From contig MU128933.1 of NCBI GenBank assembly GCA_014904985.1, positions 1-64,000 of the forward strand: a stretch of 64,000 nt of DNA, read 5' to 3'. The position numbers and the translations under genes were made by a program. Within the stretch, counting starts at the first letter, position 1. Each line of letters begins with the position of its first letter. Source of the DNA: Hydnum rufescens UP504. Taxonomy: Eukaryota; Basidiomycota; Agaricomycetes; Cantharellales; Hydnaceae. Below the pieces are notes generated by a model, which saw nothing but the letters and a program-made list of their open reading frames with translations, did not search any database and was not told the DNA's origin. Below, in pieces: positions 31,697 to 43,733 of this stretch.

Positions 31697-32170
31697 CGTC
31701 GTTCGAGGCACAGGTACCGGATACAATTTCGCTTCGCTTAAAGCCGGCGTTGAGTTGCGTTCTTTTTCGTCTCATCAAGTCAGAGTAATCCATCCAACAA
31801 TCAAGGTTCTGCTTGAGCGTCTATCTCTAGTCCCTCCGTCTGGTTTTTTCCGGCACATCGAAGCCTCTCTGGTCTAATTATTGACGAGGAACGAGGTCAA
31901 ACTGTTGCCAAGAGCGACGCATCTATTCCTTCTCTACTGAAGGGACTGTAAAACCCCCCATCCCAGGCTCCTCGCGGCTCCACCGTGAGTTGTCTTTGTG
32001 ATCTCCACCAATGTGTGGTTGTTCCAGGGTCAACATTATTTATTTTCTCTCATCATGTCTTTACTATGAACTGTACCCTCCTTCATTCGAATCCACTGAA
32101 TTTGTAATCACGAAAGCGGAAGATCCTTCCCACATTGGCCGGGGGCCATAACGAAGACATATACACAGAC

Positions 32171-32177
32171 TATAAAT
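32171..32177 (+). promoter_or_regulatory. TATA box upstream of YAE1
   Basis: TATAAAT 46 bp upstream of the YAE1 start, within the 526-bp divergent region shared with the PB1-domain gene. Confidence 0.4.
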
Positions 32178-32222
32178 CGAGATTTACACACTACATTCGA
32201 CAAGAGAAAAAAATAAAAATTT

Positions 32223-32888
32223 ATGGCCGATGTGCTCGAAGATGACGATAATACTGTCCCCGAACATCATTTTGGGCGACAGGAATGGGATAGGTTGGAA
32301 GATAATTTCATCAATGTTGGTCTCTCAAAAATACGCAGTACCCTTTGCCACTTTGTTCATCAAATTGTCCTTGTTCAGGCTGGTTATCGAGAGGGTATAA
32401 CCGCGGGAAAAGAAGAAGCTCTTCAAGAGGGCTTTGACTATGGCTTCGAAACGTACGGTGTACCTATTGGGCGCGAAATCGGCATGCTCAGGGGCCTTGC
32501 AAGTGCCCTACTCATTTTTCTCAGTCGGGAGGACAAGGATAATCACCCCGATCCTCGCGATGCACGACAAAAGGAAAGTCCTACCGGAGTACCAGAGGCA
32601 GAGAGACCTGAAGAACAAGTACGAGTCTGGTTGGACCCGACGAATATACGCACCGAAGTCACGGAGATTGTACGAGCCTTAGCGGATGTTCGTCTCGCTT
32701 CTCTGATTCCACCGGACGTCGAAGCGATCGAGCATGCTAAGGAGCATGCCGGGGGGGACGAAGGTCTCGAAAAACTTGTCGGATCGGACGCGGCTGAGGA
32801 AAGGGATCGGAAGGTTCAGGAGATTGAAATCTTGAAGACGAGGCTAAAACATGTTCTCCGGGATTTAGGCCTCGATATAGATTTATGA
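32223..32888 (+). CDS. YAE1: Yae1-family protein (Lto1-Yae1 adaptor for Rli1 Fe-S assembly)
   Basis: Intronless, 221 residues. The N-terminal half contains the Yae1 domain with spaced glycines of the deca-GX3 pattern (GYREGITAGKEE ... GFDYGFETYG ... GREIGMLRG). The C-terminal half is charged and helical, ending in ILKTRLKHVLRDLGLDIDL. Yeast Yae1 pairs with Lto1 to bring the cytosolic iron-sulphur targeting complex to the ribosome-recycling ATPase Rli1/ABCE1; this role is inferred by family. Start chosen at the first Met, just after a purine-rich AAAAAATAAAAATTT leader. The gene converges with mitochondrial uL6, with 142 bp between stops. Confidence 0.85.
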   Translation: MADVLEDDDNTVPEHHFGRQEWDRLEDNFINVGLSKIRSTLCHFVHQIVLVQAGYREGITAGKEEALQEGFDYGFETYGVPIGREIGMLRGLASALLIFLSREDKDNHPDPRDARQKESPTGVPEAERPEEQVRVWLDPTNIRTEVTEIVRALADVRLASLIPPDVEAIEHAKEHAGGDEGLEKLVGSDAAEERDRKVQEIEILKTRLKHVLRDLGLDIDL

Positions 32889-33030
32889 GTCCTGCACGTT
32901 GCTTCCTTATTGTGTTTGTGTTCTCCTTATGAGGGGCCATTGCTCAGGCAACTCTCGGATCTGGAATACTTGGTGGGGTTGGTCTGCGGAAAGCACTCGA
33001 ATTGAGCAAGAAAGGATATCTGCATGATTT

Positions 33031-33766
33031 CTACTTTTTCTTTACATCCTTTAATTTTATAGTCTCGTTCCCAACAAATATGCCCTACGTTCGAACGGAG
33101 GTTGGCCGATTAAAATGAGCGAAACGGCGAAATAAAATTTCAGAGTGAGCGCACCTTGCCCTTATACGGCTCGGGCTTCCGCCACGACCGAATGTTTGCA
33201 GCGAACTGTCCGACTTGTTGCTTATCCGTTCCCCGCAAGACGATCTTTGTCGGCTGGGGTGTCGTGGCTATGATTCCCCGTGGGATTGGAACGATTACAT
33301 TATGCGCGTAGTTGAGCTTCATATTCAACCGCTGGCCACTATTCAGACCGTTGGGGTCCGCGAGGGGATCTTCCTCGACAGCAGCACGAAATCCGACACC
33401 AACAAGTTTTAATGATAAGGCGAAACCCTCAGTAAGCCCCGTAATGGCATTGGCGATGAGCACGCGACTGAGACCCCATGCCGCTCGTTGTATTTTTAAA
33501 TTCGGGTTCTCCACGCTCACAACAATCGCTTGGGATGAGGCAGGGGTGGATGATGTCGAGGGGGCAGAGGATGATGGAGACTGGATAGCAAGACGAACGA
33601 ATGAGGCCAGAGGAATCTGTTGCGATCCCTTGGGACCAGTGATGGTGAGAAGGCCAGCGGCCGGGGAAACAGTGACGGATGATGGGCACGGTATTGGGGC
33701 TGAGCCGACATGAGATGCCCTCCGGGTGCTGGACGAGAACAAGCGATTAAAACGCGACGCTTGCAT
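33031..33766 (-). CDS. MRPL6: Mitochondrial large-subunit ribosomal protein uL6m
   Basis: Two exons (33766-33155 and 33084-33031) give 221 residues. The first Met chosen begins a presequence-like start, MQASRFNRLFSSSTRRASHV. The L6 fold is seen in LLTITGPKGSQQIPL, LIANAITGLTEGFALSLKLV and GVGFRA. The C-terminal signature is spread over the splice junction: KPEPYKGK then GIFVGNETIKLKDVKKK. The intron (33085-33154) begins GTGCGC and ends GTAG, and without it the conserved GIFV is lost. An in-frame upstream ATG at 33811 would lengthen the protein by 15 residues and is less likely. Lies head-to-tail 78 bp after NSE2. Confidence 0.92.
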
Positions 33767-33844
33767 GAATGCGTCTTTGCTTCCGATGTAGTGACTAATA
33801 TGCATATACATTACATAAGAGGTGAGATTGTACCATCATGATGG

Positions 33845-35271
33845 CTAGTCATCGTCATCAAATATAACCTCTTCAGCTTCCTGGGCATTTTGTTGCTCCC
33901 TTTCTCTCAAACGCCGCGCATACACTTTGACGCGCTGGGCGAGGTCTTTGTTCGTCTTTAAATCTGCTTTGGTAAGTTCCGCACGACAGCCGGTAGCGGG
34001 GCATCGTGTGGTCCGATCGTTTGCGAACAAGGAATGAATGGCCTCGCGAGAGAAGGAGTGCTTGCATTTCTCACTACGTTTTGATAAATTCATGAGGAGA
34101 AGAGGTCTTCACAAAGAGACATGAAAGCACATACGACGTCACAGGGTCTTCTAGCAACTTAAGAGTAAGTGGACACTTGTAATCGTGTGTGGCGCCACCG
34201 ATAAGAATGTCGTCATCGGCATCGTCGTCGTCGCCGTCCTCTGAAGTGGGGCAAGGATGAGCATGGTGGGAGTAGGCTACGACAATTATGTGCTCACCGC
34301 GAGGTATGGTTTGTTGTAGAGGATTCATTGGTTGGGCAGGATGACGAGCTTCCTGCAGGAAAACCTTCAGAATCTGAAATGATTCGTCGATAAGAAGACG
34401 CACCCAGATATACTCTCGGAACTCATGGTAATGAGGGTTCAATGCGTATTTCTGTCGAGTGGTCTTGTTTCGATATTCACTGAGAAGCTTTTTAGTATCC
34501 TTTTCATACAAGTCGGCTGCATTACCCTATCATGGTGGGTTTCAGTAGCAGGGGACACAACAAGACCAGCATCGCGGCCTGCCTGATGCTTAGAGGTGGC
34601 GATAGCCTGGTACAGAGTACTCAGAGTAGCCTTGTTAGCTTCAATCTCAGCCTGAGTATCCAAGAGTTCACGAAGCGCGTCGTCCAATTTTTTCACATCC
34701 TGAATGGGCAAGAGTATAAATACGCGTCTATTATGAGGGGTATAGGCAGCCTACTTTGCTGTCCCCGTCATTTTGGGTCTCTTCGACGAGACTGGCGGTA
34801 GCGTTGAACCGCGCAAAGGCATCCATAAGTTTCTGGTTTACGAGATCCCATTCACCAATAGCACCTCGGACCTTCTTGGCTTGATCTGGGCCACGAAAGG
34901 TTAGGGGCGATTGAGAAAGCACGCGTTTTATCTTTACCAGGAGGGAGTGGCTGGTCCGTAAAGTTATCAATAAGATCATTCTGGATCAGACGTTAGCATC
35001 AGAGCGCGCGGTTTATTGGGCGACCACTTACCATTTCTTTCTGTATCCGTGCATCTTCCTCGTCATCTTCCTCATCGTCATCGTCGTTGGCAGCAACGTG
35101 ACGGACTTGCTCTCTCCTTTCCTCCTCCTCCTCCGCGTCATCTGCAAGAGCCGCCTTCTTCCCACCACGCGCCTTGGGGTTGCGAGAGGGTCCTGGCTGG
35201 CTTGATCCCTCTTCAATGTCGTCGTCGTCGTCCACGACGCGCCGCGGCTGCTTAATGGGAACGGGACGCAT
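33845..35271 (-). CDS. NSE2: SMC5/6 complex SUMO ligase NSE2/MMS21
   Basis: Nuclear E3 SUMO ligase of the SMC5/6 complex, 349 residues in eight exons: 35271-35032, 34980-34938, 34885-34755, 34699-34567, 34516-34404, 34352-34298, 34240-34135 and 34073-33845. All junctions are GT-AG with matching phases. The N-terminus is acidic and disordered (Asp/Glu runs from GTC-type repeats). The middle is a coiled region for SMC5 docking. The C-terminal SP-RING is split over the last two exons: YKCPLTLKLLEDPVTS, then KCKHSFSREAI and CPATGC. The zinc ligands expected of SP-RING proteins (Cys-His-Cys-Cys) can be placed. It is divergently arranged with the carnitine acetyltransferase, with fewer than 210 bp between starts. 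Confidence 0.93.
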
Positions 35272-35472
35272 TTCGATTACGTAATCTAACTCAAAAAAAA
35301 TCCGGCTATGTGGCTAAAGCCGGTTCTTGGGAAGGGCGGGTCCCAGTCTCTTTTTCCACACATCACATGTTACGAGCCCGCACTTCACGACTCACAGTAA
35401 TTTCGAACAAGGCAAGCGACATTCAGACCAACGACTCTGGGCTGTTTTGAACTGTGACCGGAACAGGTTGCC
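35272..35472 (+). promoter_or_regulatory. Divergent promoter and possible alternative first exon of carnitine acetyltransferase
   Basis: Region shared by NSE2 (minus) and CAT2 (plus). It holds an ATG at 35367 followed by MLRARTSRLT and then GTAATT (donor, 35397). An acceptor GGAACAG ends just before GTTGCC, and joining there gives an in-frame fusion to the main start at 35473. The encoded leader would be Arg-rich and free of acidic residues, as in mitochondrial presequences. Confidence 0.4.
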
Positions 35473-37868
35473 ATGACCCGGAACATCGCGTCGTCAACCC
35501 CAAGGAAATCCCCCCCTATCCCAGAGGGATACTCTGTAGATCCGAACGCCGGCCCAATGCTGGCATTCCAGCGTTCGCTCCCCCGTCTACCAGTCCCTAC
35601 TATCGAAAGCACCACATCGAAATACTTGGAGACCGTGAAACCGCATCTGACTCCAGAAGCATTCACAAAGACCAAGATTGCCGTGGAAGAATTTGCGCGC
35701 TCGGATCTCGCAACAACTTTACAGAAACGATTACAGACTCGTGCCGCAGGCCGTACTAGCTGGCTAGCAGATTGGTGGAATGAAACTGCCTACATGGGGT
35801 ACAGGGGTGCGTCACATTTTACTCCTCAGTTAAGGCTTAGTCAAACGGATCATCATGCCAGACCCTGTCGTGGTGTTCGTCTCCTACTACTTCGTCCATG
35901 TAAATGACAAACAACATCGGTCTCCTGAAAAGAGGGCTGCCGCTCTAGTCAAGGCTATGTTACCCTTCAGGGAACTTGTAGAGACGTGCGCAACAGGGAC
36001 GCTTCGTGATGTGATCCGTTCATTTACTGTAATTCTTTGTGATCTAGTCAACAGCTCCAGCCCGATAAAATTCGCCACACTCCCTTATGTATGGACTCGT
36101 ATAAGTGGCTGTGAGGCCTAACAATATTTCCCACTCTGGAAGGATGCCATTAACGCTTACCATATATAGATTTAATGCATGCCGGTACCCAGTGAAACCC
36201 ATCGACACCGCAATTAAGCACGATCCCCACCAGAACAATCATGTTGTCTTCATTCGCAAAAACAAATTTTTCGTAGTACCATTAGAGGTCGATGGTGTCC
36301 AGCTGAGCACCGCTGAATTAGAATCGTATGTTCCTTAACTCTCCCTGCCTTAGTGTCCCATATGACGATCTTAACATCGGCAGACAGATTAAGCGAATAA
36401 TAAATGCGGCAGGGACGAGCCTTGGGCCTGCCATTGGGGCGCTTACGTCGGAGAACCGTGATATTTGGGCGGACGCTCGTGCTGCCCTACTTGCAGCATC
36501 CCCTAGCAACGCCGAATCCCTTCGTAAGATCGAAGCCTCGGTCATCATCGTTGCATTAGACGACAGTAAGCCGGTTACGCGCGACGCTATGTCCAGCGCC
36601 GCTTGGGCTGGAAATGCTAGAAATCGATTCTACGATAAACACCAATTAATAGTATTCGATAACGGCCGTAGTGCGTTCCTTGGTGTGTTCCTACTGAGGC
36701 TCATTGACATTTTGGACGAGTGGTCTGATGCATTGAACATATAGGGGAACATTCATGCATGGATGGTAACGTTCTGCCAGCACGAATATTGTGATCCTGT
36801 CCTTACTATTTTTGTAGGGACGCCCACCCTTCGTATGAATGAGTATATTTTATCCAATGTAGCACAGGGAAGCTACGATAAAGGTTCACCTGACGTCCGA
36901 CCTTCTCTCCCTGCCCCTGAAGAATTGAAATTCCAGCTTGACGAGACGTCTTATAAATATATCGCCGAAGCTGAGAAACACTACGACGAACTTATCGGCG
37001 CTCATGACTTGCACGTGCGTTGTACTTCCACTCTGAGAACTTAGCCAGCTAGTCTAACAGTCCAGCTTTGGCTTCCGAAGGTCCTGCACTATGACGCATA
37101 CGGCTCCTCGTTCATTAAGAAGCACAAGGCGTCCCCAGATGCATGGGTTCAGCTTGTCAAACAGCTTGCGTTCTACAAGATGTTCCAACGTCCACCAGTC
37201 GTGTACGAGAGTGCACAGACGCGTAAATTCCAGCTCGGCCGTACCGAAGTTGTTCGTAGTTCAAGCACCGAGGCAACGGAGTGGGTCCAGGCGATGGAGG
37301 ATCCCCAAACATCGGTATATTCCTGATTGCTTACTGCCTCTTTATTGTGATTGTTGAGACGGTGTAATATTGCTTTTCATAGGATAGACGGAGGGAGGAG
37401 CTTTTCCGTCGCGCTATCCGTCGACATATGCAGTACGCGACATGGGCTGCTGATGGTCAAGGTGTTGATCGTCATCTGTTTGGATTGAAGAAACTTTTGC
37501 AAGAGGGCGAGCCTGTTCCTGCGATATACACGGACCCTGCGTATTCACAGACGAACCATTGGGAGCTGTCGACTTCTCAACTTAGTAGTCCTTGGTTCGA
37601 CGGTTGGGGATACGGGGAAGGTGCGCATCTCCTCTCTTCTGCCTGTATTTCGTTTTTATGCTGAAATTGCGAATATTTAGTCGTCCCCGATGGCTACGGT
37701 CTCTCGTACGGTATCGGCGCGGACCATATTCGCTGGACTATCACGAGCTTGAAACGCAACGGCGACGAACTGAAGCATTACCTCCAGGAGGCAGCCACCG
37801 AGATAAAACATATGGTGGAACGCGCGACCAAACAGAAGGAAGCGGAAGCCCCCAGGGCCAGGCTATAG
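35473..37868 (+). CDS. CAT2: Carnitine O-acetyltransferase
   Basis: Moves acetyl groups between CoA and carnitine for transport from peroxisomes to mitochondria. 617 residues in ten exons: 35473-35806, 35862-35985, 36048-36110, 36170-36325, 36384-36682, 36745-36765 (21 nt), 36818-37014, 37081-37314, 37383-37620 and 37681-37868. Family marks: DPVVVFVSYYF, FNACRYPVKPIDT, the catalytic GEHSCMDGTPT with His328 encoded in the 21-nt exon, LHYDAYG, TEVVRSSSTEA and PDGYGLSYGIGADHI. Length matches yeast Cat2. The protein ends in Ala-Arg-Leu, a PTS1-like peroxisomal signal. A possible upstream mitochondrial leader is described separately. Convergent with the V-ATPase proteolipid gene. Confidence 0.95.
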
Positions 37869-38182
37869 AGTTGTCTCACATGCTTTCAGTGTCGTCCAGG
37901 CGCTTACCGCCTTGGATGTTAAACTTAAACTACCAACACATGTGCATACTATGTATAGAGTATGCCAATCCCATATGGATGAAGCTCTGGATGCATCTCA
38001 ATAGCTTATACAGTAGTGCTGATAATTAACTCTGGAATTTTTGCAGGGTTACGATAGAGAAAAGGCTGGGGATGGACCAACGTTGGACCCAACAAACTAT
38101 GAAATCCTGCACGCCTCCGCAGCTCCTCCGGTTCTAGTGTTAAGGATCAGAGCGATGATAAGCCTAAGAGTGAGCGAAGGGG

Positions 38183-38986
38183 TCAGTCATCATCCGCCGA
38201 TACAGTAGAGTCTGCCAGTACGAACCCGTACAGCCCAAGGACTTCGGCAAAAATGAGGATCAAGACCATTGCAACGAATACCCTTGGCTCATATACGTAT
38301 GCGCGAACAAACTGCACAGTAGTGCTTGTTCCAGTGACTGACGTTGTTTCAAGCTCAAGGAGGCATCTTACCGTGTCTCCAACTATTCCAATGGCATACC
38401 CAGCGGACAGCCCTGTCAATCCACATGCTAGTCCGGCTGCGAGGTGAATAAATCCACTGAATAGCGGATAGTCTTTTGTTGGTTCCACTGTTACACGCCA
38501 GATGGATCAGGTGAGTCAAGGAGGTGGTTGCGCAAGGCCAAGTGGAAACGTACAATCCCCTGCTATTAGTACGGATACGACAAGGCCGTACACGGCAATG
38601 ATTCCAGACATCACGACTGGTATCAACGACTGAAAGTGAAAAATGTACATCGTAAATGCAATCCATGCAACGGAGTACTATGCGACGATTCTGGGACGTA
38701 CTTTCATGACCAGATCAGGTCTCACTACACTGAGTCCAGAGATCCCTATCCCAGCTTTAGACGTCCCGAACGCCGCTCCAACAGCTGACAATGGACAATA
38801 AGCAAAGCTGTCAATGCGTTTCTACCGTTCGGAATATGCATGCGCATTCTCACTGCTAAATATCATCTACACCAAACAAAAATGCAATGAGATTTCGGGG
38901 CACCCGTTCAGATACAGGATCAATATTACTGCTGAAGCGACACCTGCAAAGCCAAAGAAGCTCGCATAAGGGGGACAATATGACAT
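38183..38986 (-). CDS. VMA11: V-type ATPase membrane proteolipid (subunit c or c')
   Basis: Rotor-ring subunit of the vacuolar proton pump, 157 residues. Six exons: 38986-38930, 38866-38854 (13 nt), 38784-38702, 38629-38554, 38487-38372 and 38311-38183. The 13-nt exon supplies MIFS plus one base, and only with it does [19 protein letters not shown] match the family. Four helices are present. The proton-carrying Glu138 lies in [25 protein letters not shown] near the fourth helix suggests c' (Vma11) rather than c, but c (Vma3) cannot be excluded without alignment. The tail is acidic (SADDD), unusual for the family, which normally ends shortly after the last helix. Confidence 0.9.
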
Positions 38987-39419
38987 GTTTGGGTTTGGTT
39001 GGCGGGTGCGAAAACCGGCGATTACCGTGACCCACGATTCAACATTCGTGCTACTCCAAGCGCGCACGAACCCCGTCCGCCCCTCCGAACTTCCTCATTT
39101 TGGTCTCCCCAATCCCGCTTGCAACCTCGTTACTGTTACCTTATATATTTAGGTACAGTAAACCGCTCTCGGCGCCTTCCGCGCCTACGCGGGATACAAA
39201 TCAGATTCTCTCTCTCTCCAAGCACGCACGTCGAATTCAGAGGGGTTGGCCCATATGGCCTGTCCTCGGTCAAACTTTGTCCATCTGCCCTGACCATGCT
39301 GGCCCCTTGCTCTCATTCTCTCTTCGATTTTCCTATTTTCATTATTTCCGTCGTTCTGCTCCTCCACGCCCTCATTCGAACCCAACCAAGCCCGATCTCC
39401 TCTCTCATTGATTCTATCC

Positions 39420-39673
39420 ATGGTCTCTTCTCATACAGGCGGGCATGTTTGTGATGGTCACGCAACCAGCCAATACTTCTTGGGCACTAACACTGGCTAT
39501 TTGCGGCAGCCTACTGGTGGTATGCAAATTTAAGCAAGTTAAAGCACAATGACTGTTGTGACTTTTTTTGCAATCTCTGACGCGATCCAGCGATCGCATT
39601 CACAATTGGCGTTGCGTACTATTGCCTCACGTGCCTTATCTGTTATAGACTGGGACTGGACCTCCCGAGATGA
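39420..39673 (+). CDS. Possible small single-span membrane protein
   Basis: Two candidate exons, 39420-39519 and 39591-39673, join in frame across a good GTATGC...GATCCAG intron and give 60 residues: a polar start (MVSSHTGGHVCDG), then one hydrophobic helix (AIAFTIGVAYYCLTCLI) and a short basic end. I do not recognise it. The intron could continue into another frame, and the gene may have more exons. Support is only splice plausibility and the hydrophobic segment. Confidence 0.3.
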
Positions 39674-41470
39674 CACTCCCAATCATCCCGTTTATTCTAT
39701 GGCTCTTGATGGGGCAGTCCGGTCAATCCCCTTCATGCGAATTTCTTCGCTGCGTGGTATTATAAGGTGAATCGGGCGCGGACCCCAAGGAGCGTGGCGT
39801 TCCCATGATTGGTATGTGACCACATTTCCCTTTTCAGACACCAGTGTATCAGGGCAAGGCGGGCCCAGAAAAGAAATTATCCAATTTCATGTCTGTCTTC
39901 ATTCTGAATAACAGACACCTCACCGTGACATCGAGGACAGATGAGGAATGGCCCCTCTGCGACTGGATCGACTCTTAATGCATCGACAGAGTGGGGCTAC
40001 TTGAAGCACGATGCGAGATGGGCTTCGGGCGTGCTTTGTCAATAGCTCATTGGTGCAAATCGCGTGGGTCACTCGATGTGACTTATGTCCCGATAACTAG
40101 CCCGAGGGAAACGGATTGTCACCCACATTTGGTGGTTGCTGCGAATTCCTGTACGTAGTCGGACAATTTGATCTTCGACTAATGGCTTCCCATGGAGAAA
40201 GTCAGCCATTTCACACAGGTAGAAATTGCCCCGGGCTATATATAATGTGAGCTTGGGAGGTGATAACACCCCAAACAGGCGTCTTTGGTCTGCATAATTG
40301 GACGTCAAAGAAGTCAAGTCTAGCATGTTGGTCTCGAAATCAACGTTACGCAACGCTACTCGTCAGGCTGGCGCTTATCCAGACCTTTCTCCGTGGATAA
40401 CAGAGGCTGCACCGATTGGGCCGTTTATCTATCTTTTAAGGTTGGTCTCCTACAGTGAACCATTCTGGTATTCCGGTCATCTATGGTGTCCTTTTAGCCA
40501 TCGTCATGTACGTTATCACGAAAGGCATCAAGCTACAGGTTATATAGATCCCCTTGCCCACAGTTGCGGGGTCCGGTGTCCGTGTATTGTGGAATCTTAC
40601 TGGGGTAATCACCGGGTGCTTTCCCATTTTACCTTCACCCTGAATTGGAAGGAATAGAGGCAATCTCATGAATTTACTGTAGATGTACATAGACCTGCAT
40701 GCGTTTGTTCGGCCTGGGAGTCGGTTCATTTGTGTTGTTCGGTTGTCCTCGTCTTGCTCAAACGAAGTGACCGAGATGTATCGAAGAGGGGGAGAACCAT
40801 TCCCAATCAATTAGGGGAAGAGTCCACAGAAAGGAGGCCAGCTGTATCAGCCTTTCCTCATATTCCTTCATCGTCAAGCACTATGAATGCCGCAAGGTGG
40901 CTTATGCATCATGACCACCATGCTCAGTGGGATCGATAATGGATTACGTCATCATCATCATCATCAGTGGGATCGCGGGATGTCTCAACTTTTTTTTTTT
41001 TTGACAGTTGAGGGGTATTTCATTCCGAATTTCCGCTGGAGGCATGGTTTGAGCGCTAAATGACCTTTCAGACATACGAAATGCGTTAAGGTATCTGGCG
41101 TCGTTTGAGCTGGCAGTGAGTCTATGGCCTTAAATTTAACGCGCAAAGCTCTGCGAAGAGATCTTTGCGGTGCATGCACCGAGACCAAGTTGCAGAGACC
41201 TGTACACCGCTTGGAATCTGAGCACAGCTTGAGTCCAGATGACGCCGAGGTATGGACAAATCTAGTGCATTTGGTCCAGCTGGTATAACGAGCGTGAACG
41301 GTCAGACCTTTATGATACAAAAATGAGATAATAAAGAAACCCTCTCGGCCGGCATAGATAAGTCTGACTGTCCGCGCCAGCCAAGGAGGGGGAAAAAGAA
41401 ACCGTCATGATGTGAAAAGAAAGGCCGAATAACAGAAGCAGTCCAGACTCCCCCCCTGCGCCCATCACAA
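39674..41470. other. Interval with weak gene candidates
   Basis: A plus-strand frame from ATG 40325 (LRNATRQAGAYPDLSPWI) is followed in another frame by a hydrophobic GIPVIYGVLLAIVMYVITKG at about 40462-40521. This could be a small mitochondrial membrane protein broken by a frameshift or an unseen intron. A minus-strand frame at 40353-40069 is of unknown value. A CATCAT microsatellite lies at about 40946-40963 and an 18-nt T run at about 40988. No gene is claimed. Confidence 0.3.
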
Positions 41471-42360
41471 TCATAGTACCAACATCAACGCACCGATCGC
41501 TCCACCAGCCACCGTTCCCAGCACGATGAAAGTAAGTTTCCTCAATTTCGCTACTGCGGCACTCTGGTTCTGCGTGCCATCGGATGAGAGGGAGACATTG
41601 GGGGTGAGGACTTGGGTGGGAAGCATATTTGGTGGTAGCGCGACAAGAAATTGTGGAGTCAGTGGTGCGCCATCGAAACGGTAAAGTTGTAGTTTTGGTC
41701 CGCGCGTTGGATCTTGGAATATCCGCCACGAAGAGAAGAGGACGCTCGTGTTGAATTGGGTGATCGTATTGGATTGCGCAGCACATGGGTCCTGGACTTG
41801 TATTCGCCCATCAGGCGCAAATGGCGTTGCGATAATAGAGCCGTTATCGAGGAACTGATAAGTGCCATGTTGGAAGAGCACGACACCAGTGATACATGAG
41901 GGTTCTGAGCCGTTGGACCGGAACCTGGATTTGAGCCCAACACGACATCATTTTATCATTCGGAAAGACAGATCATCCTGAACGCATCTGGACTCACTGG
42001 TACTCCGCCTGCTCAAAGAATCCAGTATCGGTGCTATTTTCCAGGAAAAGAGTCACGAGTTGGTCGTCATAAAACTGTACGACTGCACGTACAAGGACCA
42101 AGAAATCCCTGTATTCTTTGGGTAGGTGAAGGAGAAATTGACTGGATTCGCGAAGCCCTGTTAAGGAGTACGTGTTGGAATGGCCTGGAGAGCGAGCATG
42201 GGATCGAAAGCTAACTCACAGCTCCAGTCTGGACAGCCCCACTGCCCGAACTCCACGTTCCAGCGAGACCAGTAACGTTATGAATATCCGCCTGCGACCG
42301 CACTGGAATGGGTGATGCTGTCAGGGCAAGCAGTGCAGAGGCAAAAATGGTCGACAGCAT
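41471..42360 (-). CDS. ROT1: ROT1, ER chaperone for cell-wall biogenesis
   Basis: Fungal-specific endoplasmic reticulum membrane chaperone, 231 residues in four exons: 42360-42220, 42157-42093, 42033-41998 and 41924-41471. A signal peptide (MLSTIFASALLALTASPIPV) is followed by the family start NVTGLAGTWSSGSGAVQTGA. Next come NFSFTYPKNTGISWSF, TDTGFFEQAEYQFRSNGS, CITGVVLFQHGTYQF and DPCAAQSNTITQFNTSVLFS. Near the end are RGPKLQLYRFDG and PPNMLPTQVLT, then a C-terminal membrane helix (TFIVLGTVAGGAIGALMLVL). All junction phases match. Known role: folding of beta-1,6-glucan synthesis proteins and N-glycosylation. The order and content match the family fully. Confidence 0.95.
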
Positions 42361-43733
42361 CGTTGTAGCAGATTCCTTCGTGATGGTTTTGACCAGTGCA
42401 ACTGTCGCTCCTTGACATAAACTACGCTCGGAGTTAAGCACAATCTCCGCTTGGGTGGCTGCAAGCCTGCGGCATGCGCTGCCTCGCCACTTGGAACAGA
42501 GGGCAATAGGGACTGGGTCACCAGATTGTCCTTTTTCATCATCGACATTGTCTTCTGCATTATATTATTTCCAATTTCTTGTGCTTAACTCTGGCCTGGG
42601 CGGTTTGTCTCTCAAACAGCCGCTCAATTTGCAGTCACCCTTTGCCTCGACCTGGTGGACACTTCCTCGGGGTAGCAGTAGCCCTTCGTCTCTGTGGCTT
42701 CGGACCATAATTCTCAGGGATTATTGGGTTATTGGATAGCGCTAACTTTGTCTCCTGTGGGTCCTGTGCACTATACTAGGTTGGATGAGGAATAGCCATG
42801 TCGTTGCAACTGAAATAACCCCCCAACATCCATATTGGCAAGTTGAGTCTTTACCCCCATTCATGGCATGTCTACCAGTGTGTGTGACTTAATCCAACAT
42901 TTTTGCTCTTAACCTGGAATTTTAGATATGGCGCAGAATTCTCGGCGATGATCAGATATCCACTGATTAGGACTAAGCTTATGGCACGCCCATGTGAATC
43001 TCCCAACCCTAACCCTTGGACGCACACCACAAGCCTATTTTTGGCGAAGGAACATTCCCACTGGAATGTAACGTTCGACTCGGATTCGATGGTCTAGGGA
43101 CAACCCTCGGGTACGCCTGGAAGCCCCCGATATAGATATCGCGTATAGGAGGAACGTCAATGAAGCTTTCGTTACCGCTGTCTGCACTATCCCGAAATTG
43201 GGTCGACCGTTCACAAAAATCCACTCTCCAATCTATGCCTATGAATGAGAGGCAGATTAATTACTCTTCGAGCAGTTCCTCATGGTATACCGTTGCAACA
43301 TGCCACCCGACTATTCGGGTCGAGGGAAACTGTTTCCCTAGAATCCTCCTATTACGTACGGCGGAAGTGCGAAAGAGGTGGTATTCCCTAATGGGAGAGC
43401 CGGAAGGCTTCCGAGATAAGAGTGGTTTCTATTGATGTTTGTTTCTTGGGTTCGCTGATTCAAGCCAAGATCGGTTACAATTTTGACCAGGTTAACACGA
43501 TATGCATTGCTTTCCTAGGCGTGAGTGCAATGGTTCTATTTATCCTCAGATCTGTAACTTCGAAATTTCCAACCGGGACTGGCCAAAGATTTGCAATTCT
43601 GCAAGAAGCAGAATGTATCCACAATTGGCCAAACGGCAGGGCTTGACCCCTCTTCGTGGACCGGTCTACATCAATATTATTTGTCGATTTGTAGAAGGAA
43701 CTGAAAAAATACATGCTTGTCCCACGAGTCCGA
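42361..43733. other. Gene-free interval
   Basis: Holds the ROT1 upstream region and the 3' flank of PRE7. Short frames on both strands were inspected and none shows conserved character. Confidence 0.55.

Noticed and set aside
33689..33811. Upstream ATG at 33811 as the start of uL6m
   Set aside because: It would add 15 residues (MYMHISHYIGSKDAF) unlike a presequence; the ATG at 33766 begins a typical mitochondrial leader.
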